Positions 1-11,746 are shown, counted from the stretch's first letter. The stretch: 64,000 bases of DNA from Rhizoclosmatium globosum (GCA_002104985.1 MCGO01000104.1:1-64000); one strand, 5' to 3'. The notes: generated by a model from the letters alone, not told the origin. Translations and numbers: made by a program.

Positions 1-439
1 ACGCGGCTTTCGAGGGCTCAACTTCAATTCGATTCAATTCGATTCGATCAAAGAAACAAACCAATCTCGGCTTTCTCATCCGCCGCTGCTTCAACTATCC
101 CACACATCGATTCAAGATGCCTATCTCATCAGACAAGGTGTCGTCAGTGAAGGAGAACTGCCCAAGTTGTAGTGCTTGGCTGGCTGCAAACATTCGAACA
201 AGAACAAGAGAACAAGATGAAATGGATCAAGAACTTTAATACGCGTTCGAGAATACACTCTTTTTATTGGATGCTTTGTTATTTGTATAATGGTGCGTAC
301 GTTGGAGTTGGCATTGTCCACTAATGAAGTAGTGTATTTGTTTTATTTCGGAATATTCCCAGTCTCTATCCACTCTTCCCAAATTGCGCAGTGCGCAGTG
401 CAAAAGACGATTCTAAGCCAATCAGCAGCCAGGGAAAAA

Positions 440-950
440 AAAGGCTCGAGGTATAAAAGAAACGCGTCCCCACACCAAACAAAGCCAAAAATCTCTCCTC
501 CAAACATTCAAACCTGCCCCCTCCCTTCCCCTCCCTCCCTCCTATTAAGCCACGCATGATGGCTATATCTGTGTACGACACACTCGCGTACTGAGGGATT
601 CTACTGCAGCAGTGCACTTCCGTCTGAGCGTATACCCACGCGTCTCAAGGTTTGTGACGGGAGCAATCCCCGATCTTCGGCCGTCGCGGCGAGTCTGCAG
701 TGATAGAATATAAAGACTCTTGATCCATTTAGACCATCAACGATCTGTGGGCCTAGCGGTGAAAGGCTTCGGCCGGAGCAGCTTTGCCAAAGAGAGTCAA
801 ATCGTGTCAAAACACAAACTTCCTCTTCCTCCTTCATGTCTATTTTCTTTACTTCCTTTGTGAATTATACAAGTCGAGAGTTTTTAATGCCGCGGCACCT
901 TGTGTGCTCAAAGCTTTTCTCTCAAAATAAAAAGAATAAGAAAGATGTAC
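440..950 (+). repeat. Dispersed element, copy A
   Basis: Starts with a TATA-like ATAAAAGAAACGCGTC block (about 455-470) and ends with a block reading GAGAGTTTTTAATGCCGCGG (876-896), then CTCAAAGCTTTTCTCTCAA and an A-rich tail. Both blocks recur in the same order and orientation at about 14790 and 15029. The middle (about 480-870) is not shared. It has no coding capacity. It could be a small non-autonomous element or a duplicated promoter and 3' end of an unrecognised RNA gene. Confidence 0.5.
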
Positions 951-1237
951 TTGTTTGTTTGTATGTTCCCTTACCTCCAAAGTGATATTGGTTCTCGTAT
1001 TCGTATCCTCAGTTTCGCCCACCTTAAGACGATGGTGCATCATTCGTGACTTCATACTTCCAACTTGAGTATTTGCAGAGGGAAGAATACTGAATCAGTT
1101 GTTTAAAAAACAAAGTGCTCATCCATTCGAACCATCCACGATCTGTATCATTTAGCTTGCATATTATGTGCAATCGCGCTCTTAGATCTTAGCCTTTTGT
1201 TATTCAATACGATTCCAGTATTCATTTTACTTTTTAT

Positions 1238-1306
1238 TACCTCGCCTGTAGGTGAGTCTCCCGGACCCTTTATTTCCTCGCCTGTAGGTGAGGTCTCCGG
1301 ACGGTT
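1238..1306. repeat. Two 36-bp tandem units with an inner palindrome
   Basis: CCTCGCCTGTAGGTGAG occurs twice, about 36 bases apart. Each is followed by a TCTCCGGAC-like stretch and TTTATT. The core CCTCGCCTGTAGGTGAGG is a near-perfect palindrome that could form a hairpin. Function unknown. Confidence 0.6.
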
Positions 1307-1727
1307 TATTCGGGATCCATGAAACTGCCAAACTTAAGGAATCACCCTTAAAACAGTTTCACGGACTGTTCCTCACTCCTTCTTCCGTCTCGTCAGTCCA
1401 GGAGTCACTCCATCAAAAGTCCGCTCAGGCCAAGACTTTGCCCAGTTTTTCCCCCTTCTCGTTTCCGATTCCATTTCTTTCAGATCTTAATTATTTGTAT
1501 GTAATCTTCCTTTGTAATGAAATGTAACCCTTGCTTTGTAATCGTATTTGTAATGAAATCATTTACTTCAAACTTTACGTATTTCTATTAATGCCTTCAA
1601 AACGAAAAAACGAAAAACAAAAGACTTCCATTGATTGTCTTCTTCTTTTCAATAACAAAAACCGTTCTCCACTCTCATACCCTACATCTTGCACTCATTT
1701 TTAGTTTCTAATTTTAGACATAAAAGA

Positions 1728-2100
1728 AGGGATGATGGGCGAGGGAGCGAAGCGACCGAGCCCATGCAGGAGTAATCCTCCTGTCTCTCCTTTTGCCATT
1801 ACCGCTCTCTTTTCCCATCTCTCTATTTCTGTAAATAAAACCGAAACACAAAATCATAACTTTCTTTCGTTCTTTTCTTTATTTCTCATTTTAGACGTGA
1901 AAAAAGAGGGTGTGATGGGCGAGGGAGGGAAGCGACCGAGCCCATGCAGCAGTATTCCTCGTGTCTCTCTTGATTACTGCTCTATTTTCCCGTGGAGAAG
2001 TCTCCTCTCTCACTCTCCTTCCGGCTTATTTTTCCTTCTGGTTTATTGTAAAGTGTAATGAGTGCGAGGAATATACGAAGAAACTTGTTTGGAGACATGA
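1728..2100. repeat. Two tandem copies of an about 185-bp repeat carrying a GATGGGCGAGG hairpin
   Basis: A block beginning GATGATGGGCGAGGGAGCG and ending CGACCGAGCCCATGCAG lies at about 1731 and again at about 1914. Similar CT-rich sequence follows each. ATGGGC at one end and GCCCAT at the other make a hairpin of about 31 nt. The same hairpin recurs at 3278. Another short block, ATGAAACTGCCAAACTTA, is shared between about 1318 and 2097. Confidence 0.6.
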
Positions 2101-2673
2101 AACTGCCAAACTTACGGAATCACCCTCAAAACAGTTTCAAGCCTCTTTCCTCACTCCTCTCTCTGTCTCATCTTTTCGGAGTCACCCCAACCAATTGCCC
2201 AGTTTTCCCCCCTTTCTTGTTTCCGATTCCTTTTCTTTCAGATCTTACTGACTTCTTTTTGATATGAAGATTGTAATGAAAACCCTGACTTCATTTTGGA
2301 ATCATTTGTAAAGTTAACGTACAACAGTAAGGATAAACTTAAACAGTAAACGTACAACGGTAAGGATAAACTTAAACAGTAAACGTAAACAGTAACCAGT
2401 AAACTGTAATTGAGAAAATAAGACAAGTAAACAACAGAAAAAAGTAAACAGTAAGGATAAACGGTAACCATTGAATGCTAAGCGTAAACAGTACCCGGTA
2501 AACAGTAAACGCGAAAATCAAACAGTGAACATAAGCAGTACCCGGTGAACAGTAAATGCGAAAATAATAGTGAACGTAAGCAGTAACCGTGAACAGTAAA
2601 CATAGACAAAGAATGTAAAAACCTTTGTACCTTCCCTCTCTTTCCCTCTCTAAACCCCATTCAAAAATACATA

Positions 2674-3380
2674 AGGTGATGATGGGCTCGGTTGCATTCT
2701 CTCCCCCGTCTCTAACTGTTTCTCTTTCTTTGCGTTTGTATATTCAAAAACAGTGTGCTACTTAACAAACAGTAAATGGTAAACGATGAAACAATTAAAC
2801 AATTAAACACTAAACACTAAACGTATGTTGTAAAGGTGCTCAAAAGTCTCTCCTCTTGTTCCTCTATCCCATTCAAAAGGGCAAGCGAAACCACATAAAA
2901 CACGTCGCGGAAATCTACGTAAGCTTCTACTTTTCTTCTTCCCTTTCCTCTACCCCATTCAAGACGTAAGGTGATGATGGGCGAGTTCTCTCCCCCGTCT
3001 CTAACTGTTTATCTTTCTTTACATTTGTTTATTTGAAAACAGTGTGCTACATAACAAACAGTAAACGGTAAACGATGAAACAATTAAACAATTAAACAAT
3101 TAAACACTAAACACTAAACGAATGTGGTAAAGGTGATCAAAAGTCATATCCCTTGTTCCTCTATCCTATTCAAAAATACGTAAGGGCAAGCGAAGCCATG
3201 TAAAACACGTCGCGGAAATCTACGTAAGCCTCTTCTTTTCTTCTTCCCTTTCCTCTACCCCATTCAAGACGTGAGGTGATGATGGGCGAGGGAGCGGAGC
3301 GACCGAGCCCATGCCAGTCTCTCCCCCGTCTCTATGTTTTTGTGTCTTATGTTTGTTTATTCAAAAACAGTGCGAGGTTA
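2674..3380. repeat. Tandem repeat, two and a third copies of an about 300-bp unit
   Basis: The unit starts with GGTGATGATGGGC at about 2674, 2970 and 3275, giving periods of about 296 and 305. Within each copy lie TCTCTCCCCCGTCTCTA, an AACAAACAGTAAAYGGTAAACG tract, a short (AATTAAAC)n run and ACACGTCGCGGAAATCTACG in the same order. The third copy is truncated and runs into the COX20 upstream region. Copies differ by scattered substitutions and by the number of AATTAAAC units. Confidence 0.75.
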
Positions 3381-3411
3381 ATTAAAAAAACTTGTTTATC
3401 GTTTTTTTGGT

Positions 3412-4099
3412 ATGGCACCGCCTCAGTCAACCACCTTAACAAACGCCGTCCCATTCGATCCATCAAAGGACCAACCAACAGTGACAGACGTTGTCAAAGT
3501 ATAGTTTCTCCTATGGGCCTGTGGCTCACACTCACCTTGTTCAAATATCAGAACTTGGAACTCAGGGAACTTTGGCTCGGAAACATCGCCAAACTGCCGT
3601 GTGCAAAGAACGCACTGCTTTATGGAATCTCAGGAGGACTGACAGTTTCGCTCGCCCGGTTTCTGGCTCGAAGTACGTTGTGTGAAGGCATCACCAGAAC
3701 TGACACACACTATTTAACCTATCCAGAAAACTTACGCTCCGCGGGAAACTGGGGAATTCTGGCGTTTAGTGCGATTGCAGTAGCTTCATGGTGATTGTCC
3801 GCTCTTTGGTCATTCGGGGCCTTTGCACTCGATGTCCGTTGCCTTTGGATCGCGTTGAACTGAAGTACCTACGGACTCACGTAGCATCGTGTTGTAGATA
3901 CTAGAATCTAGGAGTGTTCTTTAGACGAGATGGGCGTTCCGATTATCCTCCAAACCCATTCAGCTTTCTCTCAACCTGAGTATAACTAAGACAAACTTAC
4001 AGGGAGACATGCCGGCTTCAGCGTCGTTTAGTTCAAGAGCAGCTCTCACAACTCGCGGTTGAACAGCAACGGCAACAGTTGGAGCAGCCTCAAAAATAA
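3412..4099 (+). CDS. COX20: Cytochrome c oxidase assembly protein COX20
   Basis: Four exons (3412-3498, 3552-3672, 3727-3790, 4003-4099) join in frame to a 122-aa protein. COX20 is an inner mitochondrial membrane chaperone that stabilises newly made Cox2 during complex IV assembly. The recognisable parts are a Pro-Cys-Ala-Lys-Asn-Ala-Leu-Leu segment, a first hydrophobic helix rich in Gly (YGISGGL), a second helix starting SAGNWG, and a charged, Gln-rich C-terminal tail starting TCRLQRRL. This is the family's order, and the length fits. The start chosen is the ATG at 3412 (MAPPQST). The longer open frame that begins upstream at 3276 runs through repeat sequence and through the 53- and 54-nt introns. 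Introns have GT-AG ends and a TAACTAA-like branch point in the last one. Confidence 0.8.
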
Positions 4100-4332
4100 A
4101 GGAACCAAATCCAGACGATCTTCAATAAACTTCAGTAATATCATTTGGCTGTCTGTTTCTGCATTGTTCACTACAAACAATGGCTTGTCCTCGCACTTCC
4201 GCTTCTGTGGAGTCATGCATTGTTCTTAACCCGTCATTGTAATTGAAACTCATTGTTGTAAGCCCTGTTCGCATCCTGTCCAAATCTCTCTTCAAAAAAG
4301 CAACTGTTCCCAGAACTCTCATCTAGACTAGC

Positions 4333-7178
4333 ATGATAGCTCTTCGCTCACAAAATATGCAACATTTGGTCATTTCATTGATAGCGGCTCTTGTAATTCC
4401 AGTGATGGGGGTATCTATTCCCAAGATGGCAAACATGAAAGGTGGAGGTGCAACATTTCCTTTACAGCCCTATTCTTCGGCGATGCTTGACTTCAGCCAA
4501 ATGTATAGTGAGTATACTAATACACCAAGTGGAATTACTAATATTGGGAATTTAAGTGGGTTTCCAGGTCACGCCATACATTGAATCCAATTCTGTGGCT
4601 GGTCAGCATGGCGTGGCGGCAGGACAACTCAACTGGGCTGGAAGCGACGTCGGAATACGATCTGATTTGGTGAGCAAGGGGCTCGCAGTTCTTCCGTCCA
4701 TCGCTGGTGGCTTGCTTATCACGTACAATATTCCTGGAATCGCCGCACCTCTGAAGCTTAGTCGAAAAGTACTACCTCGAATCTTCGATGGCAAAATCAA
4801 AACTTGGAAAGACCCTCGGATTCTGAAAGACAATCCGTTTCTCGCGAACTACTCCAGTCAAGCCAGAATTCGAGTCATTCGCCAAAGTCCTACGTCTGGG
4901 GCGACAATTAATCTGCACTCCTACTTGACTCAACTCGATATTGAAAACGGAGTTGTTCCTTCACCCTACCTGAACTCATCATACTTACAGTCCCTTAATA
5001 CTTCTCTTCTTGCTAAAAATCCAGCGGCAGCCGTCATTATAATTGGTGCTATTCCAAACACAATCACCTATTTGAATCAATTTAATGCCAAGGAAGCTAT
5101 GGACGCGCCAGATTCAACTGTAGATTCAGCGTGGCTCCAACACATCGATGGATCGTTCATCAATTGGTCGGTCAAGTCTGTAAAGGCCGCTGTGGATGGA
5201 ATCCCTGAGGCCATAATTCAGAACAGATCTCTTCAAACCGGAATCGACGCGCTTAATTCTCCAGCTACAGGTGCTTATCCACTTACGTTAATTTCAAACT
5301 TTGTCATCAATCCAAAGAACGTGTCAGCCAGTTCAGTGGAAACAATTGCGACCCTAAAGTTCCTTTGGCTATTTCTTACAACTCCTAGTGTAAGATTTTA
5401 CCTCAATTTTGATGTTCCTTTCTAATTTATAAACTCATCAGTTTGCGACAAAGTTCAACTTTGTTTCGTTGTATAACACCTCTGCTGGTCTGCAATCACT
5501 CAACTACCTCAAAACAATCACGTATTCGGATGGTCTCACACCAGTTTATGGTCAGTCTATTTGCGACGTTGATGTGGATGGAAGTTACAAGAACCCTTGT
5601 ATACATGGAACCTGTGGAGATCCTTACCCTTTCCAGGAAGCAACCGAAGTATGTATCTGCGAATTCGGATATCAAAATGTCCACAAAAACGACTGTTCTG
5701 AACCTACTCCGATATTTGTTCCTGGTTTCATAAGCAAGATTCAAATCGCCCTATTTGTGATTGGCCTCATCATTGTTCTTGGTATTGGATATTTCATAGT
5801 CGTGAAGAGAAACGAGCCAGATATAAAAGCAATGTCTCCGTACTGTTGTCTCTACATCTTGGGAGGATGCTTACTAGGTACAATTGGAGTCCTCACTCAA
5901 GGTCTTTCAACATCAGATGCAGTGTGTCACGCAAATGCCGTGCTTCCCGCCATTGCGTTTGGTATGATCTTCAGTATGATTCTTGCAAAAGCGATTCGAA
6001 TCTTTTTGATCTTTGGATATGCCAAGATTGCTCGTTCCCGACTTCTGAAGGATGATTTCTTGATTGCCTGTTGTTCGATCATCATTATTGTGGAAGGAGT
6101 GTTTGCGGACAGGTTCCTCGATGTTTCTGAGATTGAACCTGCATTGCTATCATTTGAAGGAACGACAGATACAGTTTGGGATTGTGCAGCCTCACCTGAA
6201 AATGCGGATACCGCGAATAGATTATTCGGTGGACTGATTGGCTTCAATGCTATTATTCTTGCACTTTGTATCGTTATGGGACTATTGACAAGAAAGGCGA
6301 GCGAAAAATTCGACGAAAGTAAGAAAGTAAGTGTAGTGGTTGCCATTAGCACTCTGTTTGTGGTACTTGACCTGGTATGTTGATAACGAAACCAGAACAA
6401 ATATAAAACTAAGACAATTTGCTTCAGGGAATCAACTTTGGAATACCGCAAAACACACAAACTATGTACAGTGTTCGTGGATTATTTGATTCGATCACAA
6501 TTTTCATCATATCCACTTCGACTCCCGTGATTCTGTTTTCCAAAGCATTTGGCTGGGATAACAAGAAACAGCAAGGAAACATGTCTCACAACACTAGCGA
6601 CATACATTCATCACATACGGACCAACACGATGGCCTTGTCAGAACTTTTATGGTACGGACACACTTGTTTCCAAGCTTAAATAATCTGATTCAACTTTCA
6701 TTAGTTCCACACAGGTCTTAAACTCAATCGACCCACTTCGCTGTGGAAATCAGCAGTATTTATGGTGATGCCCGACCTTGATATGCTCATCATTCTCAGC
6801 GAAGGAAACAATGGAACCTACACATTCTCGCAATCAAATATCAAGATTCAAGAAAAAACTACAAAGGCTGCTAAATCTAGGACTGAAGAATGTATTGAGT
6901 TTTTGCTTGGATCCGCTAAAACAAGTTACTTGGTTGAGTTCCCGCATAAGGAGAAGATGGACGAATTTCGCTCTCTGAGATCACAGGCGGGTATGAAAAA
7001 AGCTGAGCATCCAGCAAGTTCTGGACCTGGTAGTATGAATCGATTAGATCGAGGTTCACAATCTGGGTTGAATACGAACAGCCTGGGCCGTACATCAAAC
7101 AAAGAAAACGATGAAACCAAATCAAGCACAAATCTTGCTTCATTCGCCGTGTCGCGTTTGAAGAAGGGAGAGATTTAA
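4333..7178 (+). CDS. PstS-EGF-7TM class C-like receptor, paralog 1
   Basis: Exons 4333-4507, 4557-5389, 5442-6374, 6428-6652 and 6705-7178 give 879 aa with no frame break. Residues 1-27 are a signal peptide. About 30-335 match bacterial phosphate-binding PstS: GGGATFP at the N-terminus, NWAGSD, IAGGLLITYNIPG, RIFDGKIKTWKDP and RQSPTSGAT follow in the family order. About 377-421 form a six-cysteine EGF-like module. Seven hydrophobic helices follow (about 435-690). Helix 3 runs into KAIRIFLIFGYAKIARS, a GABA-B receptor/class C-like feature. The tail has a conserved block (about 728-835) that includes MPDLDMLIILSEGNNGTYTF and VEFPHKEKMDEF. The likely role is a plasma-membrane G-protein-coupled sensor of a small extracellular anion. 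Ligand and coupling are inferred. The ATG at 4357 is an alternative start. Confidence 0.85.
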
Positions 7179-7331
7179 TCTCTGGCTTTATGGGTTGCTT
7201 TATCCAAATAAATCAAGTTAAGAATCGCATATCTATCACATATTAATTAATAGTTGGGGTCTTTGCGAATTTTCGGCTCGAAACAATGGTATCCGTTCAC
7301 TTATTGTTCAAAACGCGTGTTGCAAACGTCT

Positions 7332-10034
7332 ATGAAACAAATGAAGAGCATATTTACATTGAGCATCCTGGGTTTTTTGGCCTTGGTCAATGGTCAAACC
7401 GATAGCGACGTCATAAGTTCAGGTGGAGCATCTTTTCCAGAGGAAGCATATTCTGCAGCAATGACGGACTTTGGAGCTACATATTCTTCCGAATATCGAT
7501 TGAAACTGTACGACACGACTGATTCCACAACAGGCCAGCGAAATGTTGTAAACGGACAGTACAATTGGGGTGGAAGTGACTTTGGTGTTAATCCCGCCCT
7601 TACTACACCCAATGCTCCTATTGTGGCTTTACCGGCCATTGCTGGTGGTCTTGTTATCACATGCAATCTACCTGGAATCAAGGATCAAGTAAAACTGTCG
7701 CGTACGGTGCTTCCAAGAATCTTTGACGGAACAATCACCCTTTGGAATGACCCTCTACTCATCCGCGACAATCCGTTCTTGGCGTCTCTCAACTCAACTC
7801 AAGCCAAAATTAAAGTGATTCAAAGAAGTGCTACCTCCGGCTCCTCAAAGGCTTTGATTTCAATTCTGAAACTTATGGATGCGTCGACTGGTTTCAATCC
7901 GTCGCCATACAGTTCTCCAACATTCCAGTTGAACGTTGCAAATTCGGCGACTGCTAAAACTACGATAGCTGCTGGAATTATGGTCGCGGGATTTCCTTTT
8001 ACAATCACGTACTTGAATCAGATTGAGGCTCAAGATGCGGTAAACACTGTTGCATCCACAACTCAAATGGCTCTCATTCAGCATATTGATGGATCTTTTA
8101 TCGCGTGGTCACCAACATCTGTCAGAACTGCAATTTCCAACATTGATGCCAACAAAATCCAGAGCTTGAATATGTCTACTGGGAGTGTTGAGGCATTTGA
8201 TATTCCAACAGTCGGGGCTTATCCCATCACCATGGTTTCAAACTTTATCATCAATCCTCAGCACATCTCATCAGAACCACACGTCACAATTGGAACCTTA
8301 AAATTTCTATGGATGTTTCTTCAAAACCCAAAGGTAACATTCTATAGAAGTTCAGTGATTTTGTCTAAAAGTATTGTTATAGTACGCCCAGCTTTATAAT
8401 TTCTCATCATTGTACAACACAACTCTCGCCGCGAAAACATTGAGCTACCTCCAAACCATCTCACTGGACGGAACTACCCCAATTTACGGCCAATCAGTCT
8501 GCGACGTCCAAATCGATGGAACCTACAAAATACCCTGCGTCCACGGAACTTGCAAAGACCTTCTCCCATTCCAAAACGCGGCTGTCCAATGTCAATGCGA
8601 GTACGGATACCAAAACATCCATCAAAGCGATTGCAGCGAGAAGACCCCGATATTCATGCCTGGCTCTGCGACAGCAGCCCGGTTCGTGTTATTTGGATTT
8701 GGGATTTGCGTTTTGATGTGGGTTGGGTACCGAGTCTTTTCGAAACGCGACGAGCCAGATATAAAAGCCATTTCGCCGCCATGTTGTTTGTGGATTCTGG
8801 TTGGTTGTATACTTGGAGTCATATCCATTATTATTCAGTCTCTTTCGACGACGGAGTCTGTGTGTCAAGCAAGCGCCGTGATCCCCACGTTAGCATTCGG
8901 AATGGTGTTCAGCATGATCTTCTTCAAAGGGTTCCGTATTTACTTGATCTTTGGGTACTCCAAGGTTGCGCGGTCTCGTTTCCTGAAGGATGACGTTTTG
9001 ATTGCTTGTTCTACCATTGTAGGAATTATAGACGCGAGTATTGCTTCGTGGTCTGTCAGTTCAAACCAAATTCAACCCATATTGAAGACGTTTACTTCGT
9101 ATTCTGATACGTTTTGGGATTGTGCGTCAGGTTCTCAAGATCCAACTACAGCCGCCGAGGCTTATGCTGTTTTGTTTGGATTCAACGGACTCTTGTTGCT
9201 GCTGTGCATCATTATCTCAATACTTACAAAGAAAGCAAGCGGCAAATTCAACGAAACCAAGAACGTCGGGGCTGTTATATCACTGAGCACCATGTTGATT
9301 GGTCTGAATTTGGCAGTGACGTTTGGGCTTTCTCAAAGCAGTCCATCGATGTATCACGTAAAGGGTCTAGTTCTTTCTGCTACCATGTTTATCATTTCCA
9401 TCGTGTCGCCACTTACGTTGTTTGCAAAGGCTTTGAAAGGAGCTGTTGGAGAAAACATGTCATTTGAGAGCAGTGGTGGCTTGACTTCAGGTGACCTGAA
9501 TGACGGACTCGTAAAAGCCTACTTGGTGAGTAACTTGTTTGGTTTTCATTCACGAAACTGATGATGTTCACTCCTGCAGTTTCACACTGGCTTGAAATTG
9601 AACCGCCCAGCAGCCTTTTGGAAATCTGCGGTTCTCATTATCATGCCAGATCTCGATATGATCATAATTCTCAGTGACGGAAACAACGGAACTCACAGAT
9701 TCTCAAAGACATTCCTTCAAGTCCAACACAAAACTGCCGCCTCTGCAAAGAAACAAGAAGAAGAGTATCTTGAAATTACTGTTGGTTCTGCCAAAACGTG
9801 CTACGTTCTTGAGTTTCCTCATAAGGAGAAAATGGATGAGTTCAGGCCTTGAGAACGTCGATGGGAATGAAAAAGCTAGGTACCAACAGTAGAGGGATGG
9901 CATCACAAATGCTTGCTGGAAGTAGAGCAGACTTAGCGGGCGCCAGCTTGAAGGGGGATGTCTCTCAAAGAATTGGAACACGAAGTTTGGGTAATCTTGC
10001 AGCATCGTACGCCAAAAATCATGATCTTTCATAA
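7332..10034 (+). CDS. PstS-EGF-7TM class C-like receptor, paralog 2
   Basis: Exons 7332-8333, 8383-9525 and 9580-10034, about 866 aa after allowing one missing base near 9848. There the frame falls into a stop right after MDEFRP, while LRTSMGMKK continues in the next frame. The architecture is the same as paralog 1, 150 bp upstream. The order is signal peptide (MKQMKSIFTLSILGFLALV), PstS-like domain (GGASFP, NWGGSDFG, RSATSGSS), EGF-like cysteines, 7TM and conserved tail. It is the most divergent copy and lacks two of the four introns of the other paralogs (the first, in the PstS domain, and the one in helix 6). The pocket is altered: TFP becomes SFP and the serine-glycine loop reads TSGSS, so its ligand may differ. 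The start was chosen at the ATG giving a clean signal peptide. Confidence 0.82.
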
Positions 10035-10159
10035 CTTATTTTCCTATTTGATACTTATTCAATCAATACTCTTCAATTTCATTTAATAAAGACCATTGGA
10101 ATTTTTGATTGAAAAGAGTTTATTTTGAACCAGGTTCTGCTCGACAAAACATAAAATGC

Positions 10160-11746
10160 TTAATGGAAACGCGTAATATCTCTTCCAAAAATCCAAGTCA
10201 AGAACCAATACATTGGAATCATAATCTTGTTTTTGGTCGAGACACTCATTGTAAAGTAAGCGGATCTCCAGAACAACCATGCACTGATTCCAGACTTTGG
10301 AACAAGTTCCTTCAAAGTATCAATTACGTCGCTTGACTCAGTGGTTTTTGAGGTAGACTTGGGAGAAGACATGTCAACCACGGCTCTCCATTTCCCAATG
10401 TACGCCAAACTACCCATATGATTGTATTCGAATGGTTTTACACCGACTGATTCGAAAGTAGAGAGACCGTCCGGGCTTGCCTTGATTGACTTGTTGAGAG
10501 CTAAATTGATTGTTTATGGTCAGTGTCACATTCATTTTCTAAGTACCTTTAAAAAAAACAAACAAAGACGGACAGACGTACCTTTCAATAGCCATGCACC
10601 TTTTTGGTTTGCAACTTGAGCAGTACAAGGCAATTGACGATCTTGGATGGTGGCACAGTCTCCCAACGCATAGACACGATCAACAGGTTTCAGATTTGCG
10701 TCCAAGACTCTACAATGATTGTCGGTGATAATTCGCCCCATAGTTTTGTCGCGTGCCAATGCACTTGAAGTAAGATCCTTGACCAAATCAACAGGTCCAA
10801 CACCAGTAGACCACACCAACATGCCGTAATCCACCTTTGTCCCACTTTGAAGCACGAAATGGGACTTGTGAACTTCTTTGACACCTTCACCTAAACGGAG
10901 GGTGATTCCCTTTCTGGTGAAACGGTCACGCGCATAGGTACTCAGTTTTTCGTCGAAAGCTCCAAGAATCTTTTTGCCAACATCATAGATTGTCATTGAG
11001 ACATGGGGCTTCAAGTTTGGATACAGTTTGAGAATGTCTTCAGTGATAAAGTCGTGGAGTTCCTGGTTGATGTTGATGTGTTTTAGAGAGGTGTGTTTTT
11101 TGGCTGACGAGTGACAAGTGAAAACGTCCATACCGCCATAAATTCAACACCAGTGGGACCGCCTCCGACGACGGCAAAGTGAAGTAGCTTTGAGCGATCG
11201 GACTCTGAAATGTTTGGTTGAGAGGCATGTTCAAAGCATCCATGATCTTTGAACGAATCTTTCTCGCGTCAGTCACGTCCTTCCTAAATTTAATAAAAGC
11301 TTAGTACTGTGTTCGTATAGAATGGCGCACAGGACTCACAGGAAGAGAGCGTGTTCCTTGACACCTGGAATGTTGAAAGTATTCGAGATAGCGCCAGTAG
11401 CAATCACAAGCGAGTCGTAGTTCACGGCAAACGAGTCGCCCTTGAAAGCCTCCAGGGCGAGGCGCATTCAATGATCTGTTGAGCAAGTCGATTCAGTGCA
11501 CGTTGCCTCGAAGAAAGCGAGGTTCGGCACGCGCTTGACTGGCTCGGTGACGCATCTGAATTCGAGAGTTCCGACGGCGGACGACGCGAGCAACGGCGTG
11601 AATGTGAAGTGGTTCTTCGGCGACACGACAGTCACTTCGAACAAAGACGTGTCAAGGCCCTGGATCAGTCGGAAGCCCGCCCAGCCTGACCCGAGAACGA
11701 CGAGTCGGTGGCGTCGCGTGGCTAGAGCGCCGCCTGAAAGTGACAT
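10160..11746 (-). CDS. NDE1: Alternative (type II) NADH dehydrogenase, NDE/NDI type
   Basis: This single-polypeptide FAD enzyme passes electrons from NADH to ubiquinone without pumping protons, on the mitochondrial inner membrane. The N-terminus has the FAD-binding dinucleotide fold ([13 protein letters not shown]), then [15 protein letters not shown] second dinucleotide fold ([12 protein letters not shown]) binds [13 protein letters not shown] is the second FAD contact. The C-terminus, with a membrane-binding helix region ending in [15 protein letters not shown], is typical. Several short introns are visible, for example after GPTGVEFMA and after GAWLLK. The frame is broken near 11480 (an in-frame TGA in the stretch after EATCT) and near 11210 (one base missing before [11 protein letters not shown]). 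I take both as sequence errors because all functional motifs survive. It lies tail-to-head below ALG8 (ALG8 stop to this start about 125 bp). Confidence 0.85.

Larger units (their letters stand above)
1..3411. other. Gene-free, repeat-rich 5' region
   Basis: No open frame in the first 3.4 kb resembles a protein, and the short ones run through repeats. The stretch is a patchwork of short tandem and dispersed repeats, listed separately. It has AT-rich arrays built from AAACAGTAAACG-like units (about 2320-2610), two 36-bp units near 1240-1300, and several copies of a GATGGGCGAGGGAGCGAAGC-type hairpin. I see no tRNA or rRNA. It may be a heterochromatic or repeat-island boundary; this is inference. 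Confidence 0.6.

Noticed and set aside
480..870. Possible structured RNA (snRNA, RNase P or SRP) inside dispersed copy A
   Set aside because: TATA-like start and A-rich end are suggestive, but none of the conserved boxes of U1-U6, U3, RNase P or SRP RNA could be recognised; a covariance-model search is needed.
3276..3411. Upstream extension of the COX20 frame
   Set aside because: It translates tandem-repeat sequence and is read-through of the first intron; the ATG at 3412 opens a better N-terminus spliced at 3499.
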